A DNA stretch of 64,000 nucleotides from Gracilaria gracilis. Lineage: Eukaryota > Rhodophyta > Florideophyceae > Gracilariales > Gracilariaceae. The stretch spans positions 48,991-112,990 of the forward strand of contig JARGSG010000089.1 of the NCBI GenBank assembly GCA_030374805.1. Reading direction: 5' to 3'. The notes under the pieces are model-generated. The model was not told the DNA's origin, made no database searches, and saw nothing but the letters and a program-made list of their open reading frames with translations. Below, piece after piece: positions 43,101 to 54,331 of the stretch (within the stretch, counting starts at the first letter, position 1; each line of letters starts with the position of its first letter). The translations under genes were made by a program, and so were the position numbers.

Positions 43101-45435
43101 TCATTCTTCTTGTTCATTGTCACCAGGTTGCAATCCTCTCCCCACTGGTGTGCTACTTCCAAAACCCAGCATGTCCATCTCCTTGAAATCCATGTCCCTT
43201 TCCTCACACTCTCCGATAAAACAATCTGTAACTGATCCCAATCTCTTGCTCACATTCTCAACGAAGAAACGTTCACGCAACGTTAGGTATATCTTTCCGC
43301 TCGAGGGCATTCGAAACGCTATCGTAGCCTCCCTCATATCATTCCCCAGCACTCCAGTTCATTCATGTGCTGCACTCCCATAGTGATGGAACTCGTTGGA
43401 ATAAACTCTCTGTACATGTTGCCGGACATCTTCCGAGAACTTTTTCAAACAGAAAGGTAATAACTCCGCATACTTCTTCGTGAACTGTTTCTGCCTTTGC
43501 CCACCTCTCGGAGATTGAGCAGTAACAAGAGTGACAACCGTCAAAATCCATGCGTTTAAGCGTGCAAGTGTGAGTATCGTGCCATCCACTAATGTCTCTT
43601 CCTCTTTATCCTCAACATGATACGCAATGAATTCCTTCAACACTTCTACGCCTACCGTGTTTCTGAAGAATAAGTCCTGGTCATTCGTATCCATTTCATC
43701 CCCGTCATTCTTAGCCTTCGAATACTTCAAGCGATCAAGCGGTGCCTTCCTCCACCATGACGTGGTGAAGGTTCCATTCGCACCAAGTCGCACGATGTTC
43801 TCTTGTGCTTCCCTCAGCTGCTGTTCAACTTCATTGGCATTCTCTTCTACCACTTTCGTTCTTCTCCATATTAGATCATAACCCAACAACAAAAACCTTT
43901 TTATCCCTTGTATTTCTCTTTCGCACCCCCACAACATCACTCATTGTCTGTTTCATTCTCTGCCTTAGAAACATATCCGCACACACTTCTAATATGCATC
44001 TTTCTGTGAGAGAGGCCTGTCTAATTCCTGCCCAACTCACTTCTTTCAACTCACTTTGTACCATAGTCTTCAGCAGCGCATCCGCACCCCCTTCAACAGA
44101 TGGTGTGAAGATTCCAAAACTGGAGAGGAGCTCCACAGGATTCTTGGGAACCATCGCGACACCATCCCCCTCGTTTCGAATTATCCCTTCTCCATTCTCC
44201 GTCGCTCCCTCCAATACCTCAGCTCGATTGATCCAATTCCGTGAAGGTTTCTCACCTTCAAAACACAGTTCATTGGTCTCTCTCCTGGCCCAAGTCAACA
44301 TATTGTGATACACTCCTCGCGCAACCCCTCGAAACGCATCGCTTACAGCGATTCGATGCTTCTTTCGTCCGGTCCGTCCGGGTTCACCGGTACGGGAAGT
44401 GTTACTGCCCTCCTACTTCAATGCACCACGCAAAACCTTCAATCACCAGGTCTTTCTCCTCAAGCTTAGTCTTCAGTGCTGTGCTTTGCTCTTGCGCAAC
44501 CTTTACAAGGATTCCCCGCATCATCAAATCCTTCTCCAACTTCTTCACCTTTTCTTTCAATCTATTGCTTTCTTTCAGCAAATCTCTGTGGTTTCCAGAA
44601 GACGTGATTTCTTTCTCGACAGTTCCCCTGTCTTCTTCCTCCTCCTGCTCCACTTCATGTACCTCCCTTGTTCCCTGTACTTCATCTACTTCTGTTCTTC
44701 GTGGAACAGTAGAGGTTAGAGTCCTCTTCATTGCACGATATACTGGAGTTTTTCATCCCCTGCATTATCCGCATTGTCCACAGTGTCAGCCACACGCCGC
44801 TCAGAGTTATCCTCTCTGAGTCTTTTTCGCCCTGACAAATTCGAGTCCCGAGGATTTAACCTTCCCAAACGCTGTATGCCGACCCGTCGGAGCTGCAAGG
44901 CAACTGTAGATGCCCTTCGCGTCGAAAATGGTGATGGCTAAACTGGTGATGGCTGTGGAATGGTTGTGGGATCGCCCACACTCCGTTGTAGGTCTCTTGC
45001 AGTGGGACTACTTCCCAGTTCAGAGACACGGACATTCTCTTGTTCCTCTTGTGAAACTCGAACCTTTTCCACAATATCCCTTGTCAAAGGACCTGCCGGT
45101 TCTCGAGCTTTCGGAACCGGTGAAATTTCTTCGGAGTTGGGATTTTGTTCTACATTGCCAGTGGAACGCGTCGGGGAGTTCGGCGATGGTTTACTTTGAC
45201 GTACATCGCTAGTGTTCTCAGAGGTACTTTTGCGCCGAGAATGGCGGTGACCGACGGTGGCATTAGGCCCGTGGTTGGCCTTCGCTGCTGGTGATTGACG
45301 TGGCGTTTTTTTAACAGCCACTCGTGTTGAACCTCTGTTATCCTCACCAAGTTTCTTCTTCTTCCCTACAGGCCTCTTGCGCGACTGGGTGCCCCGCGTT
45401 CTTGCCTTGTCCACTATGTTGTTAATTGATACCAA
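43101..45435 (-). pseudogene. Partner gene of the Plavaka-like transposase, coiled-coil protein
   Basis: A minus-strand gene of about 770 codons reads from 45435 to TGA at 43101-43103. It is broken by a TAG at 44938-44940, frameshifts near 44735, 44400 and 43900, and TGA at 43359-43361; after each lesion the text resumes as protein. The N-terminal 165 residues are basic and Ser/Pro-rich (RKRPVGKKKK). A coiled coil follows (LLKESNRLKEKVKKLEKDL). The next part (ELCFEGEKPSRNWINRAEVL) looks globular, and the tail is acidic (MDFKEMDMLGFGSS then DNEQEE). It is tail-to-tail with the intact transposase. A DNA-binding or subunit role is a guess. Confidence 0.55.
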
Positions 45436-45739
45436 TGCCCAAGTTGAGAAAACACAACAGGGAAGACAAAGAGATTGGAGATTGAAGGGGATTGGGAGAA
45501 CGGTGTGAAAGAGCGAGGATGGTTGGACACGGGAGGGAGTATGTTGAATGGAATAGCGGAATCAATAACGGTCAGTTTACAGAACCTTTGTAAATCATTG
45601 GAAACTACAAATCGTGCGGCTACACAAAGGGAGTTGCCTATAGACCTCGTAACCACTCCTCGTACTCAGCGGGATCAAGAGTGAGAGCCCAGTCCCAATT
45701 GTACTCCGCACCAAAACTGACATAGAGCTCCTCACCAAC

Positions 45740-46010
45740 TTCTATCTGTCTCTGGTGCCACGTATGCCATTAACACAGGTTTGCCAGAAACAGCGCGTTG
45801 GGACAGCGGACCGATGTGCAGTGGCGCTTCATCAGTGCACTGGTGAAGCGCCACGACACCCGGGTCCGCTGTCATCGGCACGCTGGTGGTGCCACGTATG
45901 CCACTACCACAGGTTTGCCACACACGGGGCGTTGGGACAGCGAACCGATGTGCAGTGGCACTTCATCAGTGCACTGATGAAGCGCCACGACACCCGGGTC
46001 TGCTGTCCCA
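45740..46010 (+). repeat. Tandem duplication (about 133 bp) carrying two palindromes
   Basis: The block GTGCCACGTATGCCA, ACAGGTTTGCCA and GCGTTGGGACAGCG followed by a palindrome occurs twice, starting near 45756 and 45889. The palindromes lie at 45801-45873 and 45934-46009, each with a GTGGCGCTTCATCAGTGCAC half facing its reverse complement. Confidence 0.75.
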
Positions 46011-46049
46011 GGCTGTCGTTTTAATTAATTGGAATTATATAATCTTTTT

Positions 46050-46124
46050 GGGATAGCCGTCCGGGGTGGCGTGGCGCTCCATCGGCGCAGCGATGAAGCG
46101 CAATGAGACCCCAGTCTACTGTCC
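46050..46124. repeat. Palindromic repeat, third copy
   Basis: GTGGCGCTCCATCG, then GCGCAG, then CGATGAAGCGCAAT: a diverged member of the palindrome family. Confidence 0.6.
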
Positions 46125-46365
46125 TACTTGTCCTTATTAGCAATATCGCGTATATCTCCATATTTATTTAGTTCCGTGTCTCTCGCTTCTTCAAGCTTTC
46201 CTTAACATCTCTTTGACGTATCACCTGCAATAGATGAAGTACCAATTTCTCTTGATCCTCTCTCCGCGCGCTATGAAAGATAAAGCTGGAGTTCTTGTAG
46301 GTCTGCTTTGTCGGCGTGTCGACCAGGGAACCTGTTGTGCGACCCGCTACTGTGCATTGACGCGG

Positions 46366-46440
46366 TAGATGGTACACCGAGGTGAATTGTGGTTCATGGA
46401 TGCAACGATGAAGCGCCATTGCACTCCTGGCCATTGCCCA
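46366..46440. repeat. Palindromic repeat, fourth (degenerate) copy
   Basis: GATGAAGCGCCATTGCACTC is shared with the other copies; the opposing arm is poorly conserved. Confidence 0.4.
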
Positions 46441-46926
46441 GTCGTCGTGTTTTCCGAAGAATGTAGTACGAACCTTTTGCTAAGAGAATGAAACTTTTAC
46501 TCTTCCACCAAGATATTGGTCTTCCTAAAATGCAAGTATTAATATAACTATATATAGCAATAGAGTTGTTACAATTCTACACTAACGTCACAGGGGCGAC
46601 TGTCTGGCGCAGACACCGTCCGCTCGATACATAGAGCTGAATAGCCGTAGGCGAAACACGCTCGTCTCTACAAACTACTGTCACGCACGAATGCTCGTGC
46701 GCAAACATCATATAAGTCATTCCTATACAGAATAGGCTCACATGAAGTTAAATCCTTCTTCACGCGGACTTTGAGCCTAGTAAGACACTTATGGGGCTGC
46801 ATTTATTAGTCACGTTAGTATAGTGAGCATTGCTGCGGAAGCTCTGGAAACACCCTAAATTAGTGTGTTAGGGTGGTTTTCAATCCCTCCAAACGTATCC
46901 AGGACCGTTCGTCTAGACCAACCTCC
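46441..46926. other. No gene recognised
   Basis: AT-rich non-coding sequence between two palindrome copies, no notable open frame. Confidence 0.4.
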
Positions 46927-47000
46927 GGACAGCGGACCCGGGTGTCGCGGCGCTTCATCAGTGCACTGATGAAGCGCCACTGCACATCGGTCTGCTGTCC
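46927..47000. repeat. Palindromic repeat, fifth copy, inverted
   Basis: GGACAGCGGACCCGGGTGTC, then GGCGCTTCATCAGTGCACTG, ending TCTGCTGTCC. It is the 45801-type palindrome read from the other strand, with intact arms. Confidence 0.75.
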
Positions 47001-47399
47001 AAAAAATTAAAATTTCTTTTTGCCCTGCCGCCCCGGTCGGTCCCGAATATCTGTATCCGGGGCACACGTGCTACTACTACTGGATATCGCGTTTGCAGAA
47101 ACATCGCAGCCATGTACAACTAACTCCCGTTCGGGTCTGTTTCACAGCCCCCTGTACTACATTCTTTAGTAGCTTACGCAGGTCTGTTGTCCTCACTATG
47201 GCCCGAGCGTCATGAATGCTGGCGAGGCGTACAGTGCAGTGACGGTTTCGGCGCGAAACCGGTCGGAACAGAAAGGGATAAGTTATTGTTTCAGATATAG
47301 GCCGTGCGCATAGGCAGTGGCTTGGAAAACGAGGACGGCGTCGATTGCACCGTATGGCACCAAATTCTTGCTTTCGGTGACGCTTTTGGCTTTTCTAAG

Positions 47400-48410
47400 A
47401 TGTCTAGCGGATACGTGAAGGACGAGGAGCTTCATGCGTTCCTGGAAGGGAAGGAGATGGGAGAAACGCCGTCTCCCAAGCGGAAAGCGGCCGAAGTTGC
47501 GCGGGTGGATGGAGGATCACGAGAGGAGGAGGTTGTGGCTGTGGGGAAGGCAGGGGCTGCGGATGTGGGCTCGAAGGTGGTGCAGAAGAAAGGGGAGAAG
47601 GATGGGATATGGAGGAAAAGGGCGGGGCACCTGAGCCAGTTGGGGATTGGGGAGCACATGGAGGGTGGATGTAAAGCGGGAGGTAGGAAAGAGCAATTTA
47701 CGGGGGAAATGAAAGAGCGGGCGAGGTTGTTGGGAGTTGTGATGAAGGAGCGAATGGATGATTGTATTGCGAAGAGTGTGGCGAAGATGGGAGGGGTGGT
47801 GTTGAGTGAGGAGGAGAGTGGGGTGTCATTGGAAGCAATATCTAATTTGCGGAATGGTTTGAAGGTGCTGGGAATGGAGATGGGTCGTCATGCGGATGGG
47901 ATGGTGGAATGCGTAGGGAAGGAGATACGGGAGCTGAGGGAGGAAAATGTGATGCTGAAGGGGAGGTTGGGGATGCTGGAGATGCAGATTGGAGAGGTGG
48001 AAAAGGCGCGATTGTTTTTGGTGGAGGTGAAGGGGATAGTGACGGGGACAGGAGGGGAGGTGGGGGAAGGTTGTGCCAAGGGGAGAATGAAGATTGAGAA
48101 TGGATCGCCTGTGACGCCAAAGACTAAGGAAGTGGGTAGTCGCTTGAAGAAGAGACGCAAGGAGGGAGGGAAGGTGGCAGGAGAGGAGGTGCGGCCAGGG
48201 CTGCGGGTTGCGACGTTGACTGGATTTCGGAGCGCGGCGCATGCGGTGCAGACGGCGGAGCGCATACTGGAAGAGCAGAGGGAGCGGAGGATGGGTAGTA
48301 TGGGGAACCGTTCTGGGGCGAGGAGGGTGTACGAGAGTGGGGAGAGCTGCCCGCGGAACTTCTACGAGATGACGTTTGAGGAGACGGAAACGCAGGATCC
48401 GAACGCGTGA
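47400..48410 (+). CDS. Unknown coiled-coil protein
   Basis: The ATG at 47400 is the first in a frame open from 47304; 336 aa. It has a charged N-terminus with PSPKRKAAEVAR, a predicted coiled coil near residues 170-235 (IRELREENVMLKGRLGMLEM), a basic cluster (GSRLKKRRKEGGK) that could be a nuclear localisation signal, and a C-terminus SCPRNFYEMTFEETE. The coding strand is strikingly G-rich and C-poor, unlike its neighbours. No domain recognised. It could be the accessory or ORF1 protein of a mobile element. A single intact ORF in a decayed region suggests it is fairly young or selected. Confidence 0.5.
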   Translation: MSSGYVKDEELHAFLEGKEMGETPSPKRKAAEVARVDGGSREEEVVAVGKAGAADVGSKVVQKKGEKDGIWRKRAGHLSQLGIGEHMEGGCKAGGRKEQFTGEMKERARLLGVVMKERMDDCIAKSVAKMGGVVLSEEESGVSLEAISNLRNGLKVLGMEMGRHADGMVECVGKEIRELREENVMLKGRLGMLEMQIGEVEKARLFLVEVKGIVTGTGGEVGEGCAKGRMKIENGSPVTPKTKEVGSRLKKRRKEGGKVAGEEVRPGLRVATLTGFRSAAHAVQTAERILEEQRERRMGSMGNRSGARRVYESGESCPRNFYEMTFEETETQDPNA

Positions 48411-48775
48411 GGTGCGGAAATCGACTAAAGTATGGTAAGGGGATGGCGGTGTTGAGTGGAGGTGGAGATGGGGAGGAATGGGCGGATGTCTTAGTGTGGC
48501 TGGGTTGGCAATTGCTTCGCGTTTCGGGCGAAATGGAAATTGGAACTAGCACGGATGGAAAATTTGGAGAGGATCGTCGAAAAGAGTGTAGTTGGGGTTG
48601 GTTGCGAGGCGAACCTCTAGAAATACTAGGAGACCCTAGCATTAAACTGCGCGAGATGGAATACAATATTCCAAAATTTGTTATTTTTTGAGTGCCAGCC
48701 TCTGCTACCCCCGCTCGCGCCTAGATAACGCCTAAAACTAGCAACTATTCCACACAAAGCACCCAGTATTCCACT

Positions 48776-51570
48776 TTGCAGAACACAGACGGTGAGAGCG
48801 ACAGCGGTGCGACGACTTCTCTGCGCATGCCTGTGGGACAGGCGCGGCATTCCGCTGACTACGCCAGTTACGGGCCCAGAGCCGAAAGAGTCCAAGTATC
48901 TAATTCTCACGATATACCATTATTTGATACCGCCAAAGACCTTTTGCAATGGCGTCGTAATATTTCGGAGTGGGTCGACACCATTCGAATTGCTGCTGAA
49001 AAAGCCCCGAAAAGCGTTACAAGACAATATTCACTATTCATGGCCGCCTTTTTGTTGAGTATGGCTTCGCGCATGCTCAAAATAGTATCGTCGAAGGTGC
49101 TCAGGCCAAAGGAATAATTTATTTCCGCCAGGAGAATCAAATTGAAGCCGTTCTGGAAATGGTGGACTTAGTTGCAGTTGACCCACCGATTGCGATGGTA
49201 AATCGCCTCATATCGTCTTTGAACAAAGTCTCAAGTTGTCGTAGAAAAAAAAACGAGGACCTTGTTACATTCGTCGACCGTTTCCGTGTGTGAGACTCTC
49301 AGCATCTTGTGCATGCTGGATTTGAATCGTCAACTCTTATTGGTGAAGTTTTGGCGATTGCTTTCATTCATAACGCCAAACTTCCCGAAAACACCATTCA
49401 CAATGCTGTACTCCAGCTTCTAGCACAAGCTACGTCTCGAGCAGATCATGGAAAGACTGCTATAGATGGTGGTATGGTTCTCTTCACTGCTTTGAATATG
49501 ATTCGAGAGATCTCGGATCTACTTGTAAAAACTCTGGACCCCGTGGAGATGCCTGAAACTTTGGAGGGGCTGCAGACGAAGTTTCGGAAACACCGCCGAA
49601 AAGTCAAGGAAGCTTTCGGTTCCCTCGCTATGCAACTTTTTGGGTTTTCCCAGCGAAAAGAAGATAGTAAGCCTGTGAATATTAAGGCGATTGCTAAGCC
49701 AGCTGCTCCTAACGTGGTCCTTCATCTGCATGATGCTGTTTCGGTGTTGCATTCTCTTTCATCGGCCACTAAACAGGCTTCATCAGAGATTTCCCGCAAT
49801 GATATCACTGAAAAGGTACAGCAGAGAGTTCACAAAGTCCTTCTATCTTATGGTGTACAGAGTTCTGAATCGAAACGCTCTTTAGAGCGTTCCCCTTATC
49901 GAGGTAAAGAGAAGGGAAATAAGAAGAAGAAGGATGCAAGCCATCCATCGAGGAACCCTGGAGACAGCTCGGGTTTCCAAAAGAAGCGTCCGAATACACG
50001 GAAAGGCTTCTGATTCGACTGTGGGTCTCCGGACCACTATCGTAATTCCAAGGATTGTCCGTACACAGATGGTGAAACATATCTGCAAAAAAGGATTCGC
50101 TTAGAACAGGAATCTTTGCAGAATAATAAGCCTTCTGAAGGTTTTTTTCCGAGGGGCTCTACACCTTCGAGTGCCAATCGAGCAATATCAAGGCGTGGAG
50201 CCGTAAAGGCAAAGGAAATGAGAAATTATCACAACCCCATTCCGGACCTTGGCTGTCTGAGAAGTGTTGGTGGCGTTAAGTCAGCTGTGCGTCTTACTTC
50301 ATCACTTCGAGTCCCTTTTCAGATTCGCCCGCTTGACCGTAAACCATTCTTTTATGGTTATGGGACGAACTGTGATTATGCTCGTGTTGCATTTGCGATC
50401 TGGAACCATCCATTGACTGAAATCGAGGGCCATATGACGTCCCTTCCTGAGTTCATGGTGGACGGTGATGGTCCGATTCTCATCGGTAACCAATTGCTGC
50501 ACAAAGGAGACCTAATAGATCGCGAGGGACTCCTTGTGTTACCTAAGGATGTTTTGTCCGACTTGGACTTGCGATTTCAAACATACAGCTCAACTATCCC
50601 AGGTGACCCAGACGATACAATTAAGACGAGGCTTCTCGTAGTGCTGACCACAAGCGAAGCGATATCCTCTTACTTCGCATCGTACCGTTGTATGGTTTCG
50701 AGAACCCGTCATGCCTACCGTTTGAACGAACTAAATTTTTTGGTCTCACTGTGTCGCTCAACTTTCTTGGGCATGGAATAATTCGATACGTTTCCTTTGC
50801 TACGAGCTATATGCAGCAGCGAATCCCTAGGCTTGTTGTTTTCGACCCGATACTCACCAACCAAGTTCTTGGAGAACTCCGGGCACTTACTCTGGAACTT
50901 TTATACCGTTGCCAATCCTCAATGACCATCTCCCAACGGTATCTCGCATTTTCAGATACCACTCAAGGAAAGAGGTCATGTGACCAACCTGGTTACGTCT
51001 CCAGACTCTCTATGCCTGGGGGGGGGCGATGCGCCGCCCATTTTTCATGTGCTTGACAACACAGGTTCCAAGCAGGCAACGGTATCATTCAGTTCCATCA
51101 GCGCTGAGATTCTTGCAGCAGCTCTATGCGCCGATCGTGGCTCATCCATGTCCTCTTCAATTGCAGGTATATATGGGGCCAATGAGAGTCTACCTTTTAT
51201 TTTGACTGTAGATTCGGACGGGCTCTACTCTACAGTCACCACTCTACATGGAGGCAGTGACTATCGGCTTCGGGCCAAGATTGCAAGACTCCGAGACACG
51301 TTTGAAACTGGTGAGATTTCTGTCCTGCACTTGGTACAAGGCTCGCAGAATTTGGCGGATGCTCTCACCCAAAAGAATGTGGTGATGTTCCGTAAGTGTG
51401 GAGCGACGCCTTTGGCGGGAACAGCGCAAGTTCACGAAGACGATCGGAATTTTCCTCTCGATATGGTAGTACAGCGAACAGAGCCCTCCGGGAATGACAC
51501 AGCTAAGCCGGGTGTAAATCCGGGGTCAAACCGTCACAACAAGCGTCGGAGCGTTGATAATAGGCAGTAG
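48776..51570 (+). mobile_element. Retroelement relic with Gag, protease-like region and RNase H but no RT or integrase
   Basis: Gag-like text runs from about 48776 (LFDTAKDLLQWRRNISEWVD) through 49309-50013, with frame breaks and a TGA before HAGFESSTLIGEVLAI. A TGA at 50011-50013 sits where a zinc knuckle would have its first Cys (followed by FDCGSPDHYRNSKDC). The next frame (50116-50781) has a protease-like region. RNase H follows at 50980-51570: VSFSSISAEILAAALCAD, FILTVDSDGLYSTV and LVQGSQNLADALTQKN. The pieces appear in element order with a large gap where RT and integrase should be. RNase H of this type and its diagnostic ADALT end resemble copia-like elements. The 3' flank (51527-52135) is repeated at 32506-33110. 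Confidence 0.6.
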
Positions 51571-52135
51571 TCGATAGAGATCCACGTGTTCACACGGTCA
51601 CGAGATGAGTCCTCGAAAGAGAGTAGCACGGCAATGACAAGGTGTCGGAAACGGGCCACTGAGAACAGGGCAAAAAGGCAAACCCAAGAAAGGGGAGAAA
51701 GGGAACCACCAGAGTGGGGAAAAGACAGAGAAAGTAGAACAACCCAATAAAGGGGCGAGTATACGACAATAGGTCGGAACGAGACACACAAAGAGTGGTT
51801 ATACTCTGAGCGCCACAAGGGTGGGTAACTATACGTGAACAACACGGTCGTCCCTCCACTTGGAGGTGAACAATCCGCGAAGGCGTGATAGTTAGAGCCA
51901 GAAGCCCTTGCTAGGCAAGGGGCAATTTACTTGGGGGAGCAGGGCTCAACCCTCTAAGTACTGAGCTTGGCGCATCAATGACAGTGGGTGCGCCGGGCAA
52001 AATAATCTACAAAGTATCTAAGTAAATACAGCAATGCTGGATGCATTGCCTCCAGTATATCCGTGATACACGTGTGCTAGTCCCATCCCCTAAGCGGCCC
52101 CTCGAGCCGTGCAGTCTGCCTGTAAATTTGTTGCC
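51527..52135 (+). repeat. 3' region/LTR-like repeat of the RT-less retroelement
   Basis: Shares several blocks in the same order with 32506-33110, including CTAAGTAAATACAGCAATGCT and GGTAACTATACGT. Likely contains the 3' LTR or UTR. Confidence 0.55.
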
Positions 52136-52186
52136 ACATGCAACAGCCACCGACCTCCCGTCGCCAGACCAACACACACCTCTCAC

Positions 52187-52708
52187 TCAACTCTTATTTC
52201 TTAACTGACAAACTGGTTCCATTTTCTCATAGTCCGTCCTCCAGATTGCAATGTTCTTCCGCTTTTGACGTAATGCCAATAGATTTCCATCAGCAGAAAA
52301 CACTCCAGCCCCCTTTCCATGCGACAAACGCTTCTCACACTTCAATCGCTTTTTTTGTATCACATCCCATACTTCCACACTGCCGTTGGACAAGTATATG
52401 CTCAACTTGCTCCCGTTGTCACTTACCGTGCAATAGAAGACTACTTCTGAGGTTTCTATAGTCCATTGGCATTTCCATCGTTCGTCACCATATGCTCTCC
52501 ACACCTTGACTTCGGCGACATGTCGTGTATGAATAATGAAAACCGAACCAACTGTCCCGCCGTATAAGTGTCCAGATACGAGCGCAGCGAATGTGACAAG
52601 CGTATGTGGAAAAGTCGAGCTCGAGCTCGGCCTGCTGCAAATCCCTCTTGAGCGATGAAATGGCGACGAGCGTTCCAGTAGGTTAAATGGAGTCGAAGAA
52701 GTGTGCAA
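52187..52708 (-). pseudogene. WD40-like protein, C-terminal part
   Basis: The minus-strand frame ends at 52187. Its last 120 residues show WD40-repeat features: VSDNGSKLSIYLSNGSVEVWD and VFSADGNLLALRQKRKNIAIW. An earlier stretch (GGTVGSVFIIHT then VKVWRAYGDERW) fits another blade. The start of this ORF is not a convincing gene start. A minus-strand frame at 52683-53066 may be an upstream exon, but I cannot place a splice site. The family forms beta-propeller scaffolds. Whether it is a real gene or a fragment is open. Confidence 0.4.
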
Positions 52709-53250
52709 TGTGGCTCACAGATCGACACGGAGAGTATATACAGACACCGGCTACGAGGCGGTCGCGATTGTTGACCGAATTATGCCATCGCATTACAATA
52801 CTGGGCGGACTGCTCTCCGGACCACGCAAATCGGCCATTGGCTTGCAGTTAAGCAACGCTCCATAACAAGCATCCGGTGCCTTGGACAGAATGGGGACAT
52901 CGGTGCCGAGGCAATAGGCAGCCGCCTGCCACGGGAACGCGTACGCATCGCCCTCGAACCATTGGCGCACGGGCGTGTGCACGGGCTTGCAGCTGAGCGT
53001 GCGACAGCCCCTGTCCGCGATCGTGCACGACGAAGCACGGCTCCCCGCCCATCGAGCGCTGTACATTTACGCACACGCTGTCACTGAATTGGGAGCTAGA
53101 AGAATGATTGCCATTTATGCTGCAGAAGCCAAGAAACGCAATTCTGCTTTCTATGAAGCAATTGAAGTCGTCGTACAAAAACAACATGTACTACATCACA
53201 GGCTCACGAAGAAGCAGTTGATACTTGCTACGAATCATCACCTTCGGTAC

Positions 53251-54175
53251 CTACTGCAGTTTCTTTGTCAACATTTCAATAAGGCCAAGCATTTGCTTCC
53301 TTTCAATTCGTGCCAACTCCCTCTCTTCTCTCTCAATAGCAATTCGCTCTTCTTCCAGCTCCATCTACGATTTGTTTCTTTCTGTAGGGCCTCGAATGGC
53401 TCCGATTCTTTTGCATTTCAATATTGTTCAATCTTCAAACGTTCGCGTTCGATATATATTCGCTTCTCCTCTGCTTCTTTGCGTTCTTTCCCGTGCTCTA
53501 AAAGCAGAGACGCAAAAACATCATGAGATCCCGAAGGTTGGGTATACTGCCTCTGCTTCTTCTGCTTAGATCTCGACAAACGTTCTTCTTCACTGAAACT
53601 TTCCAATAGTCCTCGTTTAAGCGCCTGTTCGCGAATTCGCTCACCCGCTGCGATTAACTTCTTCTCTTTACTAAGCTGTTTTTCTTTTTCTAACCAGTTG
53701 GCTTCGGCTTTCTCGTCCATTTCGAGTATCAGGTCATCTAAAAGAGTCTTCTTTTCCCCATACTCTTGAACAATGCCGGTTGCGGACTCGTTTTTCTTTA
53801 CCTCTGCTCTCCGGAGAGCTATGAGGCGTTTCAAAAGATCGTTTAGAGTTTTAGAAGATGGTTTGTGCATAGCTTGAAACACTGAGGGGGGTAGAAGCTT
53901 CATAAAAGTTGAAAAAACTTTATCAAACAAAGTCTCTGTCTGTCGCCACGCAGGTATATGCGTATCTGCATCGCGAACGGCTCGAAGTAAAAAGAGATCA
54001 AATATCTCTGTAAAACGAAATCGGTGAGGTTTGGGAGAGTTGGTCGGTTTGGAAGAGGTTTGTTGCGTATTTGAGGAAGCTGATGGGGCGGGCTTAGCTT
54101 TGTCCGTTTGTTCGCTTCGTCCTGGCGATTGACGAGACTGTTCTGGGTGATTTGGGGCTGTCCTACTGAAAAAAA
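53251..54175 (-). pseudogene. Myb/SANT-like coiled-coil protein, probable transposon accessory gene
   Basis: The main frame (54185-53418) lacks an ATG and begins next to TTTTTTTCAG, a likely 3' splice site near 54165. A Ser/Pro-rich leader precedes a helical region (FTEIFDLFLLRAVRDADTH then WRQTETLFDKVFSTFMKLL) with the spacing of Myb/SANT-type domains. It is followed by SATGIVQEYGEKKTLLDDL and a long charged coiled coil (LEKEKQLSKEKKLIAAGERI). TGA at 53418-53420 and one frameshift interrupt it; the coil resumes (LEEERIAIEREERELARIE) and ends at TAG 53251-53253. Such proteins are second genes of Harbinger-like elements. No transposase lies directly beside it. Confidence 0.5.
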
Positions 54176-54331
54176 GCGGGTGCAAGCTGAAGAGGAAGCT
54201 ATTCTGTTCCTTTCAAGGTGTAACACAACCTTCTCGTATGAATCGCGATTCCTACGAGATTTCGTACGCATTTTTCGTATATTTCGTATCCACGAAGGAC
54301 AAGTAGACATCGTGTCAATTCTGGCTACCAT

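Noticed and set aside
43117-43383. Plus-strand continuation of the transposase frame after its TAA.
   Set aside because: The open stretch is the shadow of the minus-strand partner gene, which reads as acidic protein to its stop at 43101 in the reverse direction.
24766-50013. TGA read as cysteine (TGA at 24766-24768 and 50011-50013 lie at expected Cys positions).
   Set aside because: Only two or three cases, all in degraded retroelements; other TGA codons sit at unrelated residues and act as natural ends of intact genes.
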